The notes beneath the pieces were generated by a model. The model was given only the letters and a program-made list of their open reading frames with translations, ran no database searches and had not been told where the DNA came from. A program made the translations under genes and the position numbers. Shown here piece by piece: positions 1-10,265 of a stretch of DNA of 64,000 nt; positions within the stretch are counted from its first letter, which is position 1, and every line of letters starts with the position of its first letter. Where the stretch lies: the NCBI GenBank assembly GCA_009733575.1, contig ML769486.1, positions 62,001 to 126,000 of the forward strand, given 5' to 3'. This DNA is from Gymnopus androsaceus JB14. Lineage: Eukaryota; Basidiomycota; Agaricomycetes; Agaricales; Omphalotaceae.

Positions 1-20
1 CCCCCATTTTTATCCTTAGC

Positions 21-50
21 CCCTAAACCCTAACCACCCTAACCCTAACC
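21..50. repeat. Telomere-like CCCTAA motifs
   Basis: Four degenerate CCCTAA-type units lie at the very left edge. The same motif in the opposite orientation (TTAGGGTTAGGG) occurs at 259-275. CCCTAA at the left end of a contig is the orientation expected for a fungal telomere, but the repeats are few and imperfect, so this may be interstitial or subtelomeric sequence rather than a true chromosome end. Confidence 0.55.
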
Positions 51-136
51 TATGTGCACTGTTTATTTGGCACTGTTTTGATCAGGTCTCTATGTTAGGG
101 TGAGCACAAGCCTGACCAAACCAGTGCGAAAATTTC

Positions 137-231
137 CACTTCAGTCACCTACTAAAAGATACCTACTTAGGTCCAACTTGAAAGGCAAAAGTTAAGCCTA
201 AGTAGGTATCTTTTAGTAGGTGACTGAAGTG
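137..231. repeat. Perfect 35-bp inverted repeat (hairpin)
   Basis: Positions 137-171 and 197-231 are perfect reverse complements with a 25-nt loop. The hairpin lies between the outward-pointing telomere-like motifs. It encodes nothing and looks like the end or the whole of a small foldback element. Confidence 0.8.
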
Positions 232-423
232 AAATTTCCTTTTTTGGTATAATTCACTTTTAGGGTTAGGGTTAAATAGATACCACCATCAGAAAGAGGG
301 CCGAAAATAACGGGGTGTAGCCATTTCCGTTTTTTCTCACAGTCCCTCGTTCCCAAGATATGGCCTCATCTTATCATACTATGGTTAAGATCCCCTGTCA
401 GTACTGTAGGCTCTATATAGCTG

Positions 424-630
424 TTGCAAATATTAAAATGCACCTACGACAAGTTGTCAGGCTTTATTTTAATAAGGCTAGAGCCTCAGGTGCCATTTGG
501 ATGTCTAGTCACTTCAAGGAAGATGAACTCTAATTCTCTCAACAAAGTTATAGAACATGGAGAGGAGGGTAGATTCATGGGCTATGCCCATAGCTCAAAA
601 GGGCAAGGGGCATTTGGCATCCAAATGGCA
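424..630 (+). pseudogene. Possible Ty1/copia integrase C-terminal remnant
   Basis: A short reading frame contains the pattern FGCLV...GEEGRFMGYAHSSKG. This resembles the segment of copia polyproteins downstream of the integrase core (typically FGC....K.R.G.F.GY...SKGY). It lies upstream of, and in the same orientation as, the clear copia reverse transcriptase at 1738-3411. The intervening kilobase (631-1737) shows no recognisable coding. The call rests on this single motif and on position. Confidence 0.4.
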
Positions 631-1737
631 GACCTTATGGTACCTTTCCTAGTTAGGAAAGGTACCACGCAATGTTTTGATTATCACGCTCACTGCCCTG
701 CTTTCCCATACAAATTGGGAATGCATTGACTCTCTTCCACTTTCGTGGTCTTGGGCTACACCAAGGTCTGAGCTGACACTCATTTCTAGTGTCTGATGCT
801 CTACTTAGCCTCTATAGTCCTTGATTCACCTTATAATCTAATCAGCTGTTGGGGACTTTGGTCCAGCAGATTGGTGGCAATCGCGATACCTTCCATCCAG
901 TACTTGACAAAGAAATGATGCTGACTGATTCAAACATTGACTCTGTTGTAGTCTCCACTTGCTTTAGCAAAGAGCCCTGGCCCTCTACAACACAAAAAGT
1001 TTGATGTGAATGTTATTAAGCGCCCGAACCAGCATTGCGGCCATTTTGACAGGTCACATTTAGAGCATTCTGTCTGCTATTTGCTGCCAAATGCCCCTTG
1101 CAAAGGGGTACCTAATCTATTTCCCAAATTCAAGGACAATTTGTGTTCATCGTGATGTTGTATTCCACAGATTCCCTACTTCCTTACAGTTACCATCGCC
1201 ACCACCTTCCAAACTTCTCTGGGATGATTTCCCTACAAATTGGAAAAACAATTCGGTGGATTGAAAATTTTTCCATTGTATGCAAAATGGATCTGTAAGT
1301 GATGTGCTTATGATCCAAAACCTTATGCTAAATATCTGTGATGTGCAGATCAAAGCCCTACAATATATCCAGTTCTACTGGTGACATGCCAGTGAATGTG
1401 GAACCTATGAATATGTGAGTAAAACCATTGAAGGTTACTCTCCTGTCCTAATCTGTGACATGCAGACTGGACTGTAATGAATCCCCCAACTCCCATGGTG
1501 ACATGCCATTTGGTTCTGGGGAGAAGTAAGTAACATAACATAGTTACTTAGTTATACGCTAACATGCCCTGTAGCTTTGATCCTGATGGGGACACAGTTG
1601 TGAATGATACGTCAATTGCTGAACATTGCACATGACGTACTCAAAAGCTACCTGCTCAATATGTCCACTGTACACAGGACAAGAGGGGGAACAGCAACCT
1701 CATAGACATCCTTAGCACACAGATTGATGATCTCAAC

Positions 1738-3411
1738 ATTGAATGTAACAAAGCAGATTTCCCACTACTAGCTAGAAGCTTTGTACAAGCAGAAGTTGCC
1801 TACGCAGGTGCTGCGCCCACAGACCCTATTGACAATCCAGAAGAAAAGGATCCCCAGTCCATCCTCAAAGCTCAATCATCTATCTACTGGACCCATTGGC
1901 TTGCAGTGATCTATAAGGAGCTTGAGTTGCTAAAAGAAAAAGGGGTTTATGAGGAAGCAGATGAATTACCTCCAGGAAGGAAGGCAGTGGGCTCTAAGTG
2001 GGTCCTACACATTAAACAAGACCAGGATAGCCTCATATCTTGATTCAAAGCTTGTCTCGTAGCAAAGGGATTCACACAGATACCCAGTCAAGATTTTGTC
2101 TACACCTTTGCACCTGTGGCCTGATGGGAGTTGATGTGTACAATTTTGACCCTAGTAGCAGAGCATAACATGAAACCACAGCAGATTGACATCAAAACTG
2201 CTTTCCTCAATGGACCTCTCGAGGAAGAAATATACATGCACAGACCATCTACAGTCAGTTCAGGCTACTGGAGACTGAAGAAAAGCCTATATGGTCTAAA
2301 GCAGTCTAGTAGGCAATGATACCTTGAACTAAACTCAAAGCTCAAAATGATTGGGTGTAAACACTTAGAATCAGACTCGAGTGTATACATCCACATTAAT
2401 GGGAACAATCATTCATATGTTACCACCAGTGTTGACAACATGCTCATTGCTTTGACTACAGATGAAGAGTCTGATCTTGTGGTGAATCTAATTGCTTCCC
2501 TATTTGAGATCACTGACAACGGCCAACCAACATTTCATCTTGGGTGTGCAATAGAACAGGATCTCAAGAATTGGACAATCAAAATCAGTCAAACAACCTA
2601 CATCCAATCAATCCTCCAAGAATTCAACTTTGAAAATTGTAACTTGGTTCACACACCCATGGACCCGAAGATGAGACTAGTTCCCCAAACTACCCCTCTT
2701 TCACCTGAAGAGGCTGAGAAGGTCAAAAAGTTCCCATACTGCACTGTCGTAGGCAAATGCATGTACCTATGCACTTGCTCAAGGCCAGACATTGCTTATA
2801 CTGTACAGGAACTAGCACATTTCATGGCCAACTATGGCCCTTCGCACATTGCAGCCACCAAACACCTCCTTCTCTACCTCAAAGGAACACAAACACTCAG
2901 TATCACCTTGGGTTCATCAAATTTGGTATACCCAATGATATGAGCACTTTCTGACTCAGATTGGGGAATAGAAGATACAAGAAAGTCCATCCCTGGGTTC
3001 CTCATCATGCTTGGAGACTCGCCACTGTTGTGAAGTTTGAAACAACAGGCTGTGGTTGCATTATCATCATGCAAAGCAGAATACTTAGCATCCACCCATT
3101 GTGCAAGAGAAGTTCTGTGGTTTAGGAATCTCTTTACCAAACTTGGATTCCTCAATACAACCCAACATCAATCTTTTGTGATAACCAAGGTACTGTTGCC
3201 TGCATGCACAACCCTCACACTCACTCGAAGATGAAACACATCTCAATCCAAGAGCATTTCATTCACAATTGTATTCTAAATTGACAAATTGACATCATTC
3301 ATGTTTTGGGTAACAAAAATATTGCTGATCTACTTACTAAACCTCTACATAGGACACTACATACATGTTGGATTTCTATGCTCAGACTCGATGCCAGTCA
3401 AGGGGGGTGTC
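1738..3411 (+). pseudogene. Decayed Ty1/copia reverse transcriptase-RNase H
   Basis: The translation follows the copia pol order. First comes the RT entry (PPGRKAVGSKWV), then a palm motif (QIDIKTAFLNGPLEEEIYM), SLYGLKQSSRQ, and the catalytic YVDD region, here degraded to SVDN near 2430-2445. A connection and RNase H segment follow (SRPDIAYTVQELAHF, SSCKAEYLA) and the copia-typical end (HVLGNKNIADLLTKPL). At least five in-frame stops (for example near 2041, 2122, 2318, 2941 and 3032) and a late frame change break the reading frame. The degraded catalytic box and stops mean it cannot supply active RT. A polypurine tract follows at 3400-3407. Confidence 0.92.
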
Positions 3412-3425
3412 ATAGTTGACTGGCC
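3400..3425 (+). other. Polypurine tract and probable 3' LTR start
   Basis: AAGGGGGG at 3400-3407 sits directly after the end of the copia RNase H/tail coding and is followed by TGTCATAGTTGACTGG. A polypurine tract abutting a TG-starting LTR is the expected layout for a copia element. The far end of the LTR could not be located, and no 5' LTR was found. Confidence 0.5.
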
Positions 3426-3589
3426 TCAGCCGCATTAGTTTACTTCTGTCCAATGTACTTAGCCACCTGGGATGGAGCAACCCCTATTGATCTTGTTGCT
3501 CTGTACCAGGTATGAACATTTTATGGTATACAAACATTGTACTTATCAATCTTGTTGCTCCATACCAGTTTACCAAAATATACACTATA

Positions 3590-3870
3590 GAGCTAGTAAT
3601 GTTGACACTACTATTGCCACCACCAGCACAAATGTTGACTCCGCCACTAGCTTGAGTTCAGACTTGAACCCGAACAACAGTGGCTCCAACCTCACCAATG
3701 AAACCCATAGTGTAACCCAAATGCAACCAACAATAACTCAAACTTGAATGACAGTCATTTGGGTTTGAATGGTGATAGCTCCAACATGAACAACAATATC
3801 TTGAACTCAGCCAATGACAGCTCAAACTTGAACAATGACAACTATGAAGTCAGAATTCACCAAATATTTT
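3590..3870 (+). other. Asn/Ser/Leu-rich coding remnant
   Basis: This stretch translates into repeated Ser-Asn-Leu-Asn-type units (for example LNPNNSGSNLTN and, one stop later, SNLNDSHLGLNGDSSNMNNN). A related Asn/Ala/Ser-rich stretch lies at 5110-5285 on the same strand, beyond the MITE at 4061-4663, so the two may be parts of one low-complexity gene split by insertions. No family was recognised. It may instead be noncoding repeat. Confidence 0.3.
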
Positions 3871-4060
3871 GACTTTTGACTGATCCATTTTGATGGCAAT
3901 TGAATACATTCAGTTTGTCAACTTCAACTTTGTGTATGCCAACTTCAGCTTTATGTATACTGTTCTAGTGCAAGTCAAGGGCATTCCAACTTTGAGATTA
4001 TAAAATGTATCTATGTCCCAATGAGTTTGACTTCTGTGGGACCCAGGAAGTGAGTTTTGT

Positions 4061-4663
4061 CAAGGGGCTGCAAAGGATTAAATGCCCAACTGGGCATCAG
4101 TTAGTTAGTCCGGCTGTCAGGCCAGAAAAAGAAAAAAAAAAAGAAAAGTTCAACACACCTCCGAATGACCAATTTCCGGGCCATTTATTGAATGTTCTAG
4201 AGCTGAAATTAGTCAATAGGCTATTGATAGGCATTCAGGAGAGCTCCGGCCCCTTCCTGCTTTTTTTTCACCAGATCAGTTTTTGTCAGTTTTTGGAAAT
4301 GTCATCGGATGTAGGTTATTCAACTGATATAAATTGTTATTGTTATAATAAGAGCTGTTCAGTGTTGAAAAAAGGGATGTGAGATGGATTGGGTATGTGA
4401 TAATGAGTTTCATCAGACAGTCATACTGATTTAAACACCCAGTATCATATGGAATGTTTTTCCCTTGATTTCCATACCAAAACTTGGGTCTGCGAGGCTT
4501 GTAGCAGCAACGGTAATGGAAAACGGAGGTAGTACTTGTTATCTTATCTAGATATACCATATATATACCGTGGGAATGCTTATGTAGTTAGTTAGTCTGA
4601 CCAAAAGGTCAGTTCCGAAAAGTTTGACCTGCAGTCATCTTTTCAAAAGTTTGCAGCCCCTTG
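4061..4663. mobile_element. hAT-type MITE, 603 bp, with 8-bp target duplication
   Basis: The element begins CAAGGGGCTGCAAA (4061-4074) and ends with its exact reverse complement (4650-4663). It is flanked on both sides by AGTTTTGT (4053-4060 and 4664-4671), a perfect 8-bp direct repeat. A short inverted terminal repeat beginning CA-G with an 8-bp target duplication is the signature of the hAT superfamily. At 603 bp without a transposase frame, it is non-autonomous. An AGTTAGTTAGT-like motif occurs subterminally on both sides. Confidence 0.88.
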
Positions 4664-5109
4664 AGTTTTGTACCATTTTGAGCACTTGATAAATGGCATT
4701 AAGATTTATAAGTGCCCACTTAGCTCATGGTTAAATGACCTTATATAGTAATTCCTGGCAGCTTTGACCTCTGAAAATACCCGAAATCAACCAAGGTCTC
4801 AAAAATACTTATCACAGAATGTGACATTTTATATGATTTCAGTCTTGTACTTACAAAGTACTCAAAATGATACAATCAGATTGTGCAATGCTCCTCTTGA
4901 TAGTTTACCAGTTAAAATATATATTGTATGGTTGATATATGTATGGCCACAAATAGTAGTAGTATCATTCTGAAGTTAAAGCTAAAGTAACAAAAGTTGA
5001 AAGTTTGAAGTTAAAACATGAAGTTGAATTTCAAGTTAAAGCCAAGATATTTGGTGAAATATGATGCCGTAGACAACTGTCAACAACTCATGCTCAACCA
5101 ATGACAGCC

Positions 5110-5285
5110 CAAATGCACCTACCAACAATAACTTGAACAATAAAGCCACTGCTTCATCCAACAAAGCAGCCACTAATTCCAACTTGGAGGAAGTGACTGC
5201 TGCCAGTGCTATCACCAGCTCAACCAAAGTTGTTACCTTGGACAGCTCCAGTCCACCCATCATTACTACAAAACCACTGCATTGA
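5110..5285 (+). other. Asn/Ala/Ser-rich coding remnant
   Basis: An open stretch reads NNNLNNKATASSNKAATN and then a Ser/Thr/Ala-rich tail ending at a stop near 5285. It shares composition with 3590-3870. No start codon or conserved domain is visible. It may be the end of a decayed transposon-associated gene. Confidence 0.25.
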
Positions 5286-5459
5286 GTAAGCCTATTTTTC
5301 TGCTGCATATCATTTCTAATATACTTCACAGGCTGCTATCAGCCCACTGTAATTTTTATTCTTTGTAGTACAGTTCCTAACTTACATGATGTCCAACAGT
5401 GCATCTTTAGCCATCTCATGTACCATTCAACTCCTTCCACCACCATCAAGGGGTATGTA

Positions 5460-5800
5460 GAAATTTAAGCGCCCATGTCACGATGGGGGGTAGGGGGGGT
5501 CCAGAGGCTCTTAAGGTCAAAATATTTTAATCATTTTAGTGGTTGTTTTCATGTTGAATGATGCTTTAAAGTACCATATATGTACAATTCCACATTTATC
5601 GTGTATTAGAGACCATCAAATCCTCTTTGCAGGCAATATGTGCTGTTAATGTGGATGGGAGAAAGTTTGTGGAGAGACCTGACTCACTCTGAACTGATGT
5701 AATAAAATGTCAGGTGGGCATGGTAATTCACTACTATATAAGGATAAAGGAGGGGGGGAGGGAGGTGCCTCAGAAGCCTTAAGGTCAAAATACAATGTGA
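5460..5800. repeat. Diverged direct repeat with G-rich tract
   Basis: Two copies of a G-rich stretch followed by GAGGCTCTTAAGGTCAAAATA (near 5470-5525) or AGAAGCCTTAAGGTCAAAATA (near 5740-5795) lie about 270 bp apart in the same orientation. Similarity fades outside about 50 bp. Nature unknown. Confidence 0.45.
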
Positions 5801-5835
5801 TATCTGAAATTTTATTTTTGCATACCCCTTGAGTC

Positions 5836-5900
5836 AATGAAATTTTGTTATAATTGATTATTAAATAGTATTTAATAATCAATTATAACAAAGTTTCATT
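5836..5900. repeat. 65-bp near-perfect palindrome
   Basis: Arms 5836-5867 and 5869-5900 are reverse complements with a single mismatch around a 1-nt centre. It is AT-rich and lies at the 3' end of the minus-strand Plavaka remnant, so it could be a terminator-like structure or part of the transposon end. Confidence 0.8.
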
Positions 5901-6800
5901 AGAGTGGTAGGATGCGAGCCTATTAACATGGAAAGCAGTAGAAACATCTAAACTATTATAATACTTGAGCTGGCAAGGTACAGGACAATGTTCATAGACA
6001 GGTATAAGATGAATACCTTGCAAAACAGTCTCCAGATGGATAACTGCAAGGTGTGGGCGATGTTGCTGGGCATTATCATGGTAGCCTGGAGGAACAACCC
6101 ACATACCTGTTTTGGCATTACAGGATCATCTGTAAGTATTGTACCAATGCAAAAGTGTGCAAGAATACTCAGTACCCTTGGTGAACAAATGAAAATAAAA
6201 GGTGGACATGAGCAGCACTCATACCCCGAAACCCAAGGGAGAATTCATCCATTACAACCATAACTGAGTCATGTTGTGGGTGCCCATACTATGAAGGGTT
6301 GCAACGAGTCCATTCACAATGCATGCCACAGATACCTGCATTGTTGTTGGGTGCATAGTACATTGCGATGGCAGCGTAAAAGACATCAACTAAGTTGCCA
6401 CTGATCTCCGGGCAAATCTCAAAGTCAACATCATCACTGGGACTCCCTGATAGTTGTTCATACAAGAACTGACGCATTAACTTGGGCAGTTGCAGTCGTT
6501 GAACATGCTCTGCTATCTCATTGAGGTACCGGGGATATTCGAGGGCTAAGATAAAGACTTTTAGTATGATACCACATGTGAGAATCAGCAACGTACATGG
6601 TTTTTTCTTGCTAGTTCGACCTTAGCAAGCAGCTGGTCCCTGTCAACAGCACCTTCATCATCACTCTCCATGTCAAAGGGATCAGGAGGCAGAACATGTA
6701 GTGGAAGCACAAGATCTCGAGCCACTAGCTGAGTATGCTTAGCAACGAGCAACATCAGACTCAACAATGGGTTCTGGGGTGTATTGGGTTGACATTCCTA
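5883..6800 (-). pseudogene. Decayed Plavaka-type transposase, C-terminal half
   Basis: Minus-strand pieces occur in the order expected for Agaricomycete Plavaka-family proteins. A YAPNNNAGICGMHCEW-like block (family: FYAPSDLCGAGGM.RE) ends near 6290. A GFRGMSAAHVHLLFSF block lies near 6170-6240. Then comes MWVVPPGY with AVIHLETVLQGIHLIPVY and a terminal SLDVSTAFHVNRLASYH block, ending at 5883. Family knowledge: Plavaka proteins are transposases abundant in mushroom genomes. The blocks are in different frames, with a frame change near 6170 and another near 6110, although part of this could be an unrecognised intron. No intact catalytic domain is visible. Confidence 0.75.
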
Positions 6801-7139
6801 TTGGAGAAATGAGCAGAAAAGCAACATATATATTACCACAAACCAGTGTCTCAGCTTGACACCCGAGCAGAATAGAAGGACCCCTGATAATCAGGGAGCC
6901 AAAATTCTGACCATGGAAATGGACTCCTGTCTGTTTGTCAGGGGTCCTTCCACAAGCCCGGGGGCTATGGAGGAACCTGCATAGTCAATGACGGTTTTTT
7001 CCTCAGTGTTTTTTTTTGTTGCTTGAACTTCAACCAGCTTGTCCATTCTTTCAAAAAGTGTACCTTCAAAACAGCCTGCACCAAAAGCTATAACCAAAGG
7101 CAAGCATTTAATCCTGTATATATTTTACTGACCGTATTG

Positions 7140-7975
7140 CTTCCATAGGTTCCGAGGCTGCAAAGAAGAAAAAAGCAGAGCTGGATGTAAGCTCTGAGCC
7201 AGGTAAACTTGAATTCTTGTAGTCATTCCCATACTTACTACTTTTTGAAGACAATGACTTCATCCCATCTATCAATGCTGGAACATCTGCCAAGGCTGCA
7301 GGCAAGAAAAAAGCCGATGCTCTGCTTGAGGTCAGCCCTGAACCAGGTAACTTTCAATTCAATATTGAGATGTTTATACTCATGTTGATTTGAAGTTCAA
7401 TAATGATGAGAATCCCAAATATATCCGCTTGGAGCTCGAGAATGATTTTTGGATCTTTGCCAACCCTGGATATACAGTATGTGCAATTATTCCGAGGTAT
7501 TCTGTCACTGATGTTTTTTTTTTCAGCAAGCAGATGAGGGCCCTGGATCCTTGAAATGTTTGCTTATCATTGCGAAACCACCAAACTATCCATCAAGAAA
7601 CCCAGGTCAGTTTTCCAGCTTGCTGCTGCAGTGCACTGTCATTTCTTTTTATCCGATTCCTCACTATCTAATTTATTTCAACAGTATCTCCGAGCTCTTT
7701 AAGCCTGCAAACCTGGCTACAATAGTATTGATGAAGTGTAATGGATCATTAATGTGAGCCTACAACGGAAAGAAGGCAACGGGCCTGCTGCCAAGAACAC
7801 AGGTAACATTTTTGGTGAAAAATCCATGGGCGGACCACACGGCTTTGTACTGGAGGCTTGTCAGGGGGCTCTCGGACACAAAATGGCAAACCATCTACAC
7901 CAATATATTGCCGTATTTCAACACATAAGGCTGCAATGTATCCTGCTCCTATGCTGCAAGCACTGCTCAGGATGA
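7140..7975 (+). other. Exon-like repeats of an unrecognised gene
   Basis: Several plus-strand segments look like short exons followed by GT donors. AAKKKKAELDVSSEPG ends at about 7203, and AAGKKKADALLEVSPEPG ends at about 7347. Similar Lys/Gly/Pro-rich pieces occur near 7527-7603 and 7755-7800 (GNGPAAKNTG before a donor). The first two are clearly duplicates of each other, including the start of the following intron. No conserved domain was recognised. It could be the low-complexity part of a transposon-linked gene or a decayed host gene. Confidence 0.3.
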
Positions 7976-8224
7976 TGCTATCTTAGTGTCGGATTAGGAA
8001 TGGTACATTTTGCCACATTTTTCAATGCTTTTCTAAACCGCTTTTGATAGTAATTCTCTGGTCTGGGCATTGCGATGATTTAAGTGGTTTTCAATGCAAG
8101 TTACATATGCACAAGTCATATATTGTATCTTACCTTCCCGAGCTGTTGTTTTTATGCTGAAATTCATCTTTTGTTTATCATATCATGTTATGGCTATGAT
8201 GCTCAGTGATGACGGCGTCAAATG

Positions 8225-8410
8225 ACCAGTATGTATGGAACTAATTTTAGTGGGATTCAGGTATGGGTAGTATGGGGTCATTCTGTGTATAGGTGTATGG
8301 AGATGCATGGGTGGTGCTGTATGTCGAGTATAGAGTCTATCTACCCTCCCTTTTGCCATACATGGTATGGAGTGGTATAGAGTGGTATGGGATGTATGGA
8401 CCCATACACT
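8225..8410. repeat. GTATGG-rich low-complexity tract
   Basis: Imperfect, irregularly spaced GTATGG/TATGGAG motifs fill this segment (densest at 8365-8400). Open frames across it on the minus strand are explained by the repetitive composition. Confidence 0.4.
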
Positions 8411-8429
8411 CATAGATTTCCTAACTTGC

Positions 8430-8870
8430 TGATGTGCATTGAAGCCCCGAGCCATTGGTGGGGTTGTCGCTCCTCCACTGAATGTATATGGGGTGGAGAA
8501 TTTGAAAGTGGCTGGTGAGTTGTTGTTGACCATGTCAACAGTGTTACAATTGCTGACATTGCGTTGTGCTTTCAACTCGCAGACTTGAGCATTGTACCAC
8601 TTAATGTCAGTGCAAATACTTATAATACCGCTCTTATTGTTGGGTATGTGTTTTACGCCCACCCAGTGTCGAAGTTGTGCTTATTATAAGTATGGATTTT
8701 CTTTAGGGAAAAGGCTTTCCTTGTTATTGCGGAAGATCTAGGTATTTCGATTTAAGAGACAGAGTAATGTATACTATGGTAAGTAGCAGTTTAAAATTTC
8801 AATCAATTAGCCTTCCCTGGACCAGCCTCTTTTTCTCATTGGATCTCAATAATTTCGATTTTTGGTAGTG
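8430..8870 (+). pseudogene. Orphan 3' fragment of the GMC alcohol oxidase gene
   Basis: This segment matches 12940-13370 nearly base for base at many places. It contains the exon ending KVA, the following intron, the exon encoding LSIVPLNVSANTYNTALIVG, the next intron, and the start of the last exon (EKAFLVIAEDLGIS). Nothing upstream corresponds to the rest of the gene. Introns are retained, so it arose by DNA duplication rather than retrotransposition. A stop after LGI (TTTAAG in place of the serine codons) and other changes show decay. It cannot encode a functional oxidase because FAD-binding and substrate domains are absent. Confidence 0.88.
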
Positions 8871-10265
8871 ATTACAGTGATAAATCATTCAACAACTATG
8901 CATTGAGAAACAAGGGAGCTCAGTCAGTAAAACCACAGGCAAGGACAAGACAGGAGGCACAAGCAAGACTAGTGATTCAGGAGTACTATCTACCTTGTAT
9001 ATATAGTACTACAAGTATGAAATACATGGCAGCATATCTAAGTATGGTGCAGAGCAGCTACAGCAATTGTTCCTCAACATTATGTACTAGATTCTGCCGG
9101 AATCAGACAAGCAAAGAGTAGCTTGGTCACAATATATGCCAATAAATTTTTTTCACGTCTTATTGCATTCAAGAAAAAAGTTTGAAAGGAAGACTCCAGT
9201 ACAGCACTTGTAAACAATAAGTAAACTCAGTTGATATGGTAGAACAACTCTGTATATACTTGTAGAAGCGCTTGAGCCAGGAAGGAAGGAAGTATATTAC
9301 ACGGCATGGTCCAAGAGCTGAATCTAGAGAATTACCCAATGCGGCACTAGCACGGACCGGGAACATTACGGGTGCTTAATATGGACGAGCGCTGATCCGG
9401 CTTAGCACTTCGCCATTGGTTGTTTTTGATTCACTCAAGCCTCAAGATGCATAACGACCCTCCTGATTATTGACGTTGAACTCCGAATATCTAGGGGAAT
9501 CTGTTTTAAAGCATAAATCGCTGCTTCCAAACATTGGGAATGTCACAGCCTGCTGCTTCGGACTTCCCTATGAAAGGCTAATATATATCGGCGCCTTCTA
9601 GGCCCGCTATAAAACCACCACGAATTTAAACTCTGGATAGCAAAACCCATAAGACAAGGGCGCGAGACCTCGTGGGGTGCATGCGTGAGATAAGAAACCT
9701 AAGATGAGAGGTATACTCATCCCTCAAGAAAATAGTGACAATCTCTTGGGTTTTGTCAGGGAAGCCAACGCTGTCACCGCCAGATCGCAGTGACCAGTCC
9801 GGGGTGGAAAAAGACCTGAGGTCTTGACCAGACTCAAACGGAACTGTACGCTGACTCCGGTGCACAAGGGGAACGGGTTAAGGAAGGGAAGAGTCAGCAA
9901 AGCGCAAACCCCCCCAAACCTTCAAACCTTGCCCCAAGCGTCATAGCTTAAATAACTTAGATAACTTAGATATATAAAAGAAAATGGAATAAAAATGGGA
10001 CGGTGGGTGGGTCCAAAAATCTCGGGCTTAGAGAGAACGAGAATGAGGAGAATGCTTTCCGCGCACACCAGACAATGGTGGCGGGAAGCAAAAGAGATGC
10101 TGACATGCACCGCAATTCTGGTCTCAATGCGGACATCAGTCATTGTGCCTGTGTCAGCTGTATTGATACCAGACTCTCTTCTCGTCTCCGGTGCTCCCTT
10201 GCCTTATCTAACACTTACGCTAGCCGTTCTCAAGCTCACGTAGCTTCAGCTAGCAATTACTTTCA
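8871..10265. other. Intergenic region upstream of alcohol oxidase
   Basis: No conserved coding was recognised. Short open frames on both strands lack domains and overlap each other. TATA-like sequences occur at 9606-9612 (CTATAAAAC) and 9971-9979 (TATATAAAA). The latter lies about 290 bp before the alcohol oxidase start codon and could serve its promoter. Confidence 0.4.

Noticed and set aside
8183..8662. 159-codon minus-strand frame
   Set aside because: It is antisense to the alcohol oxidase fragment and to a GTATGG-rich tract; the sense-strand homology explains it.
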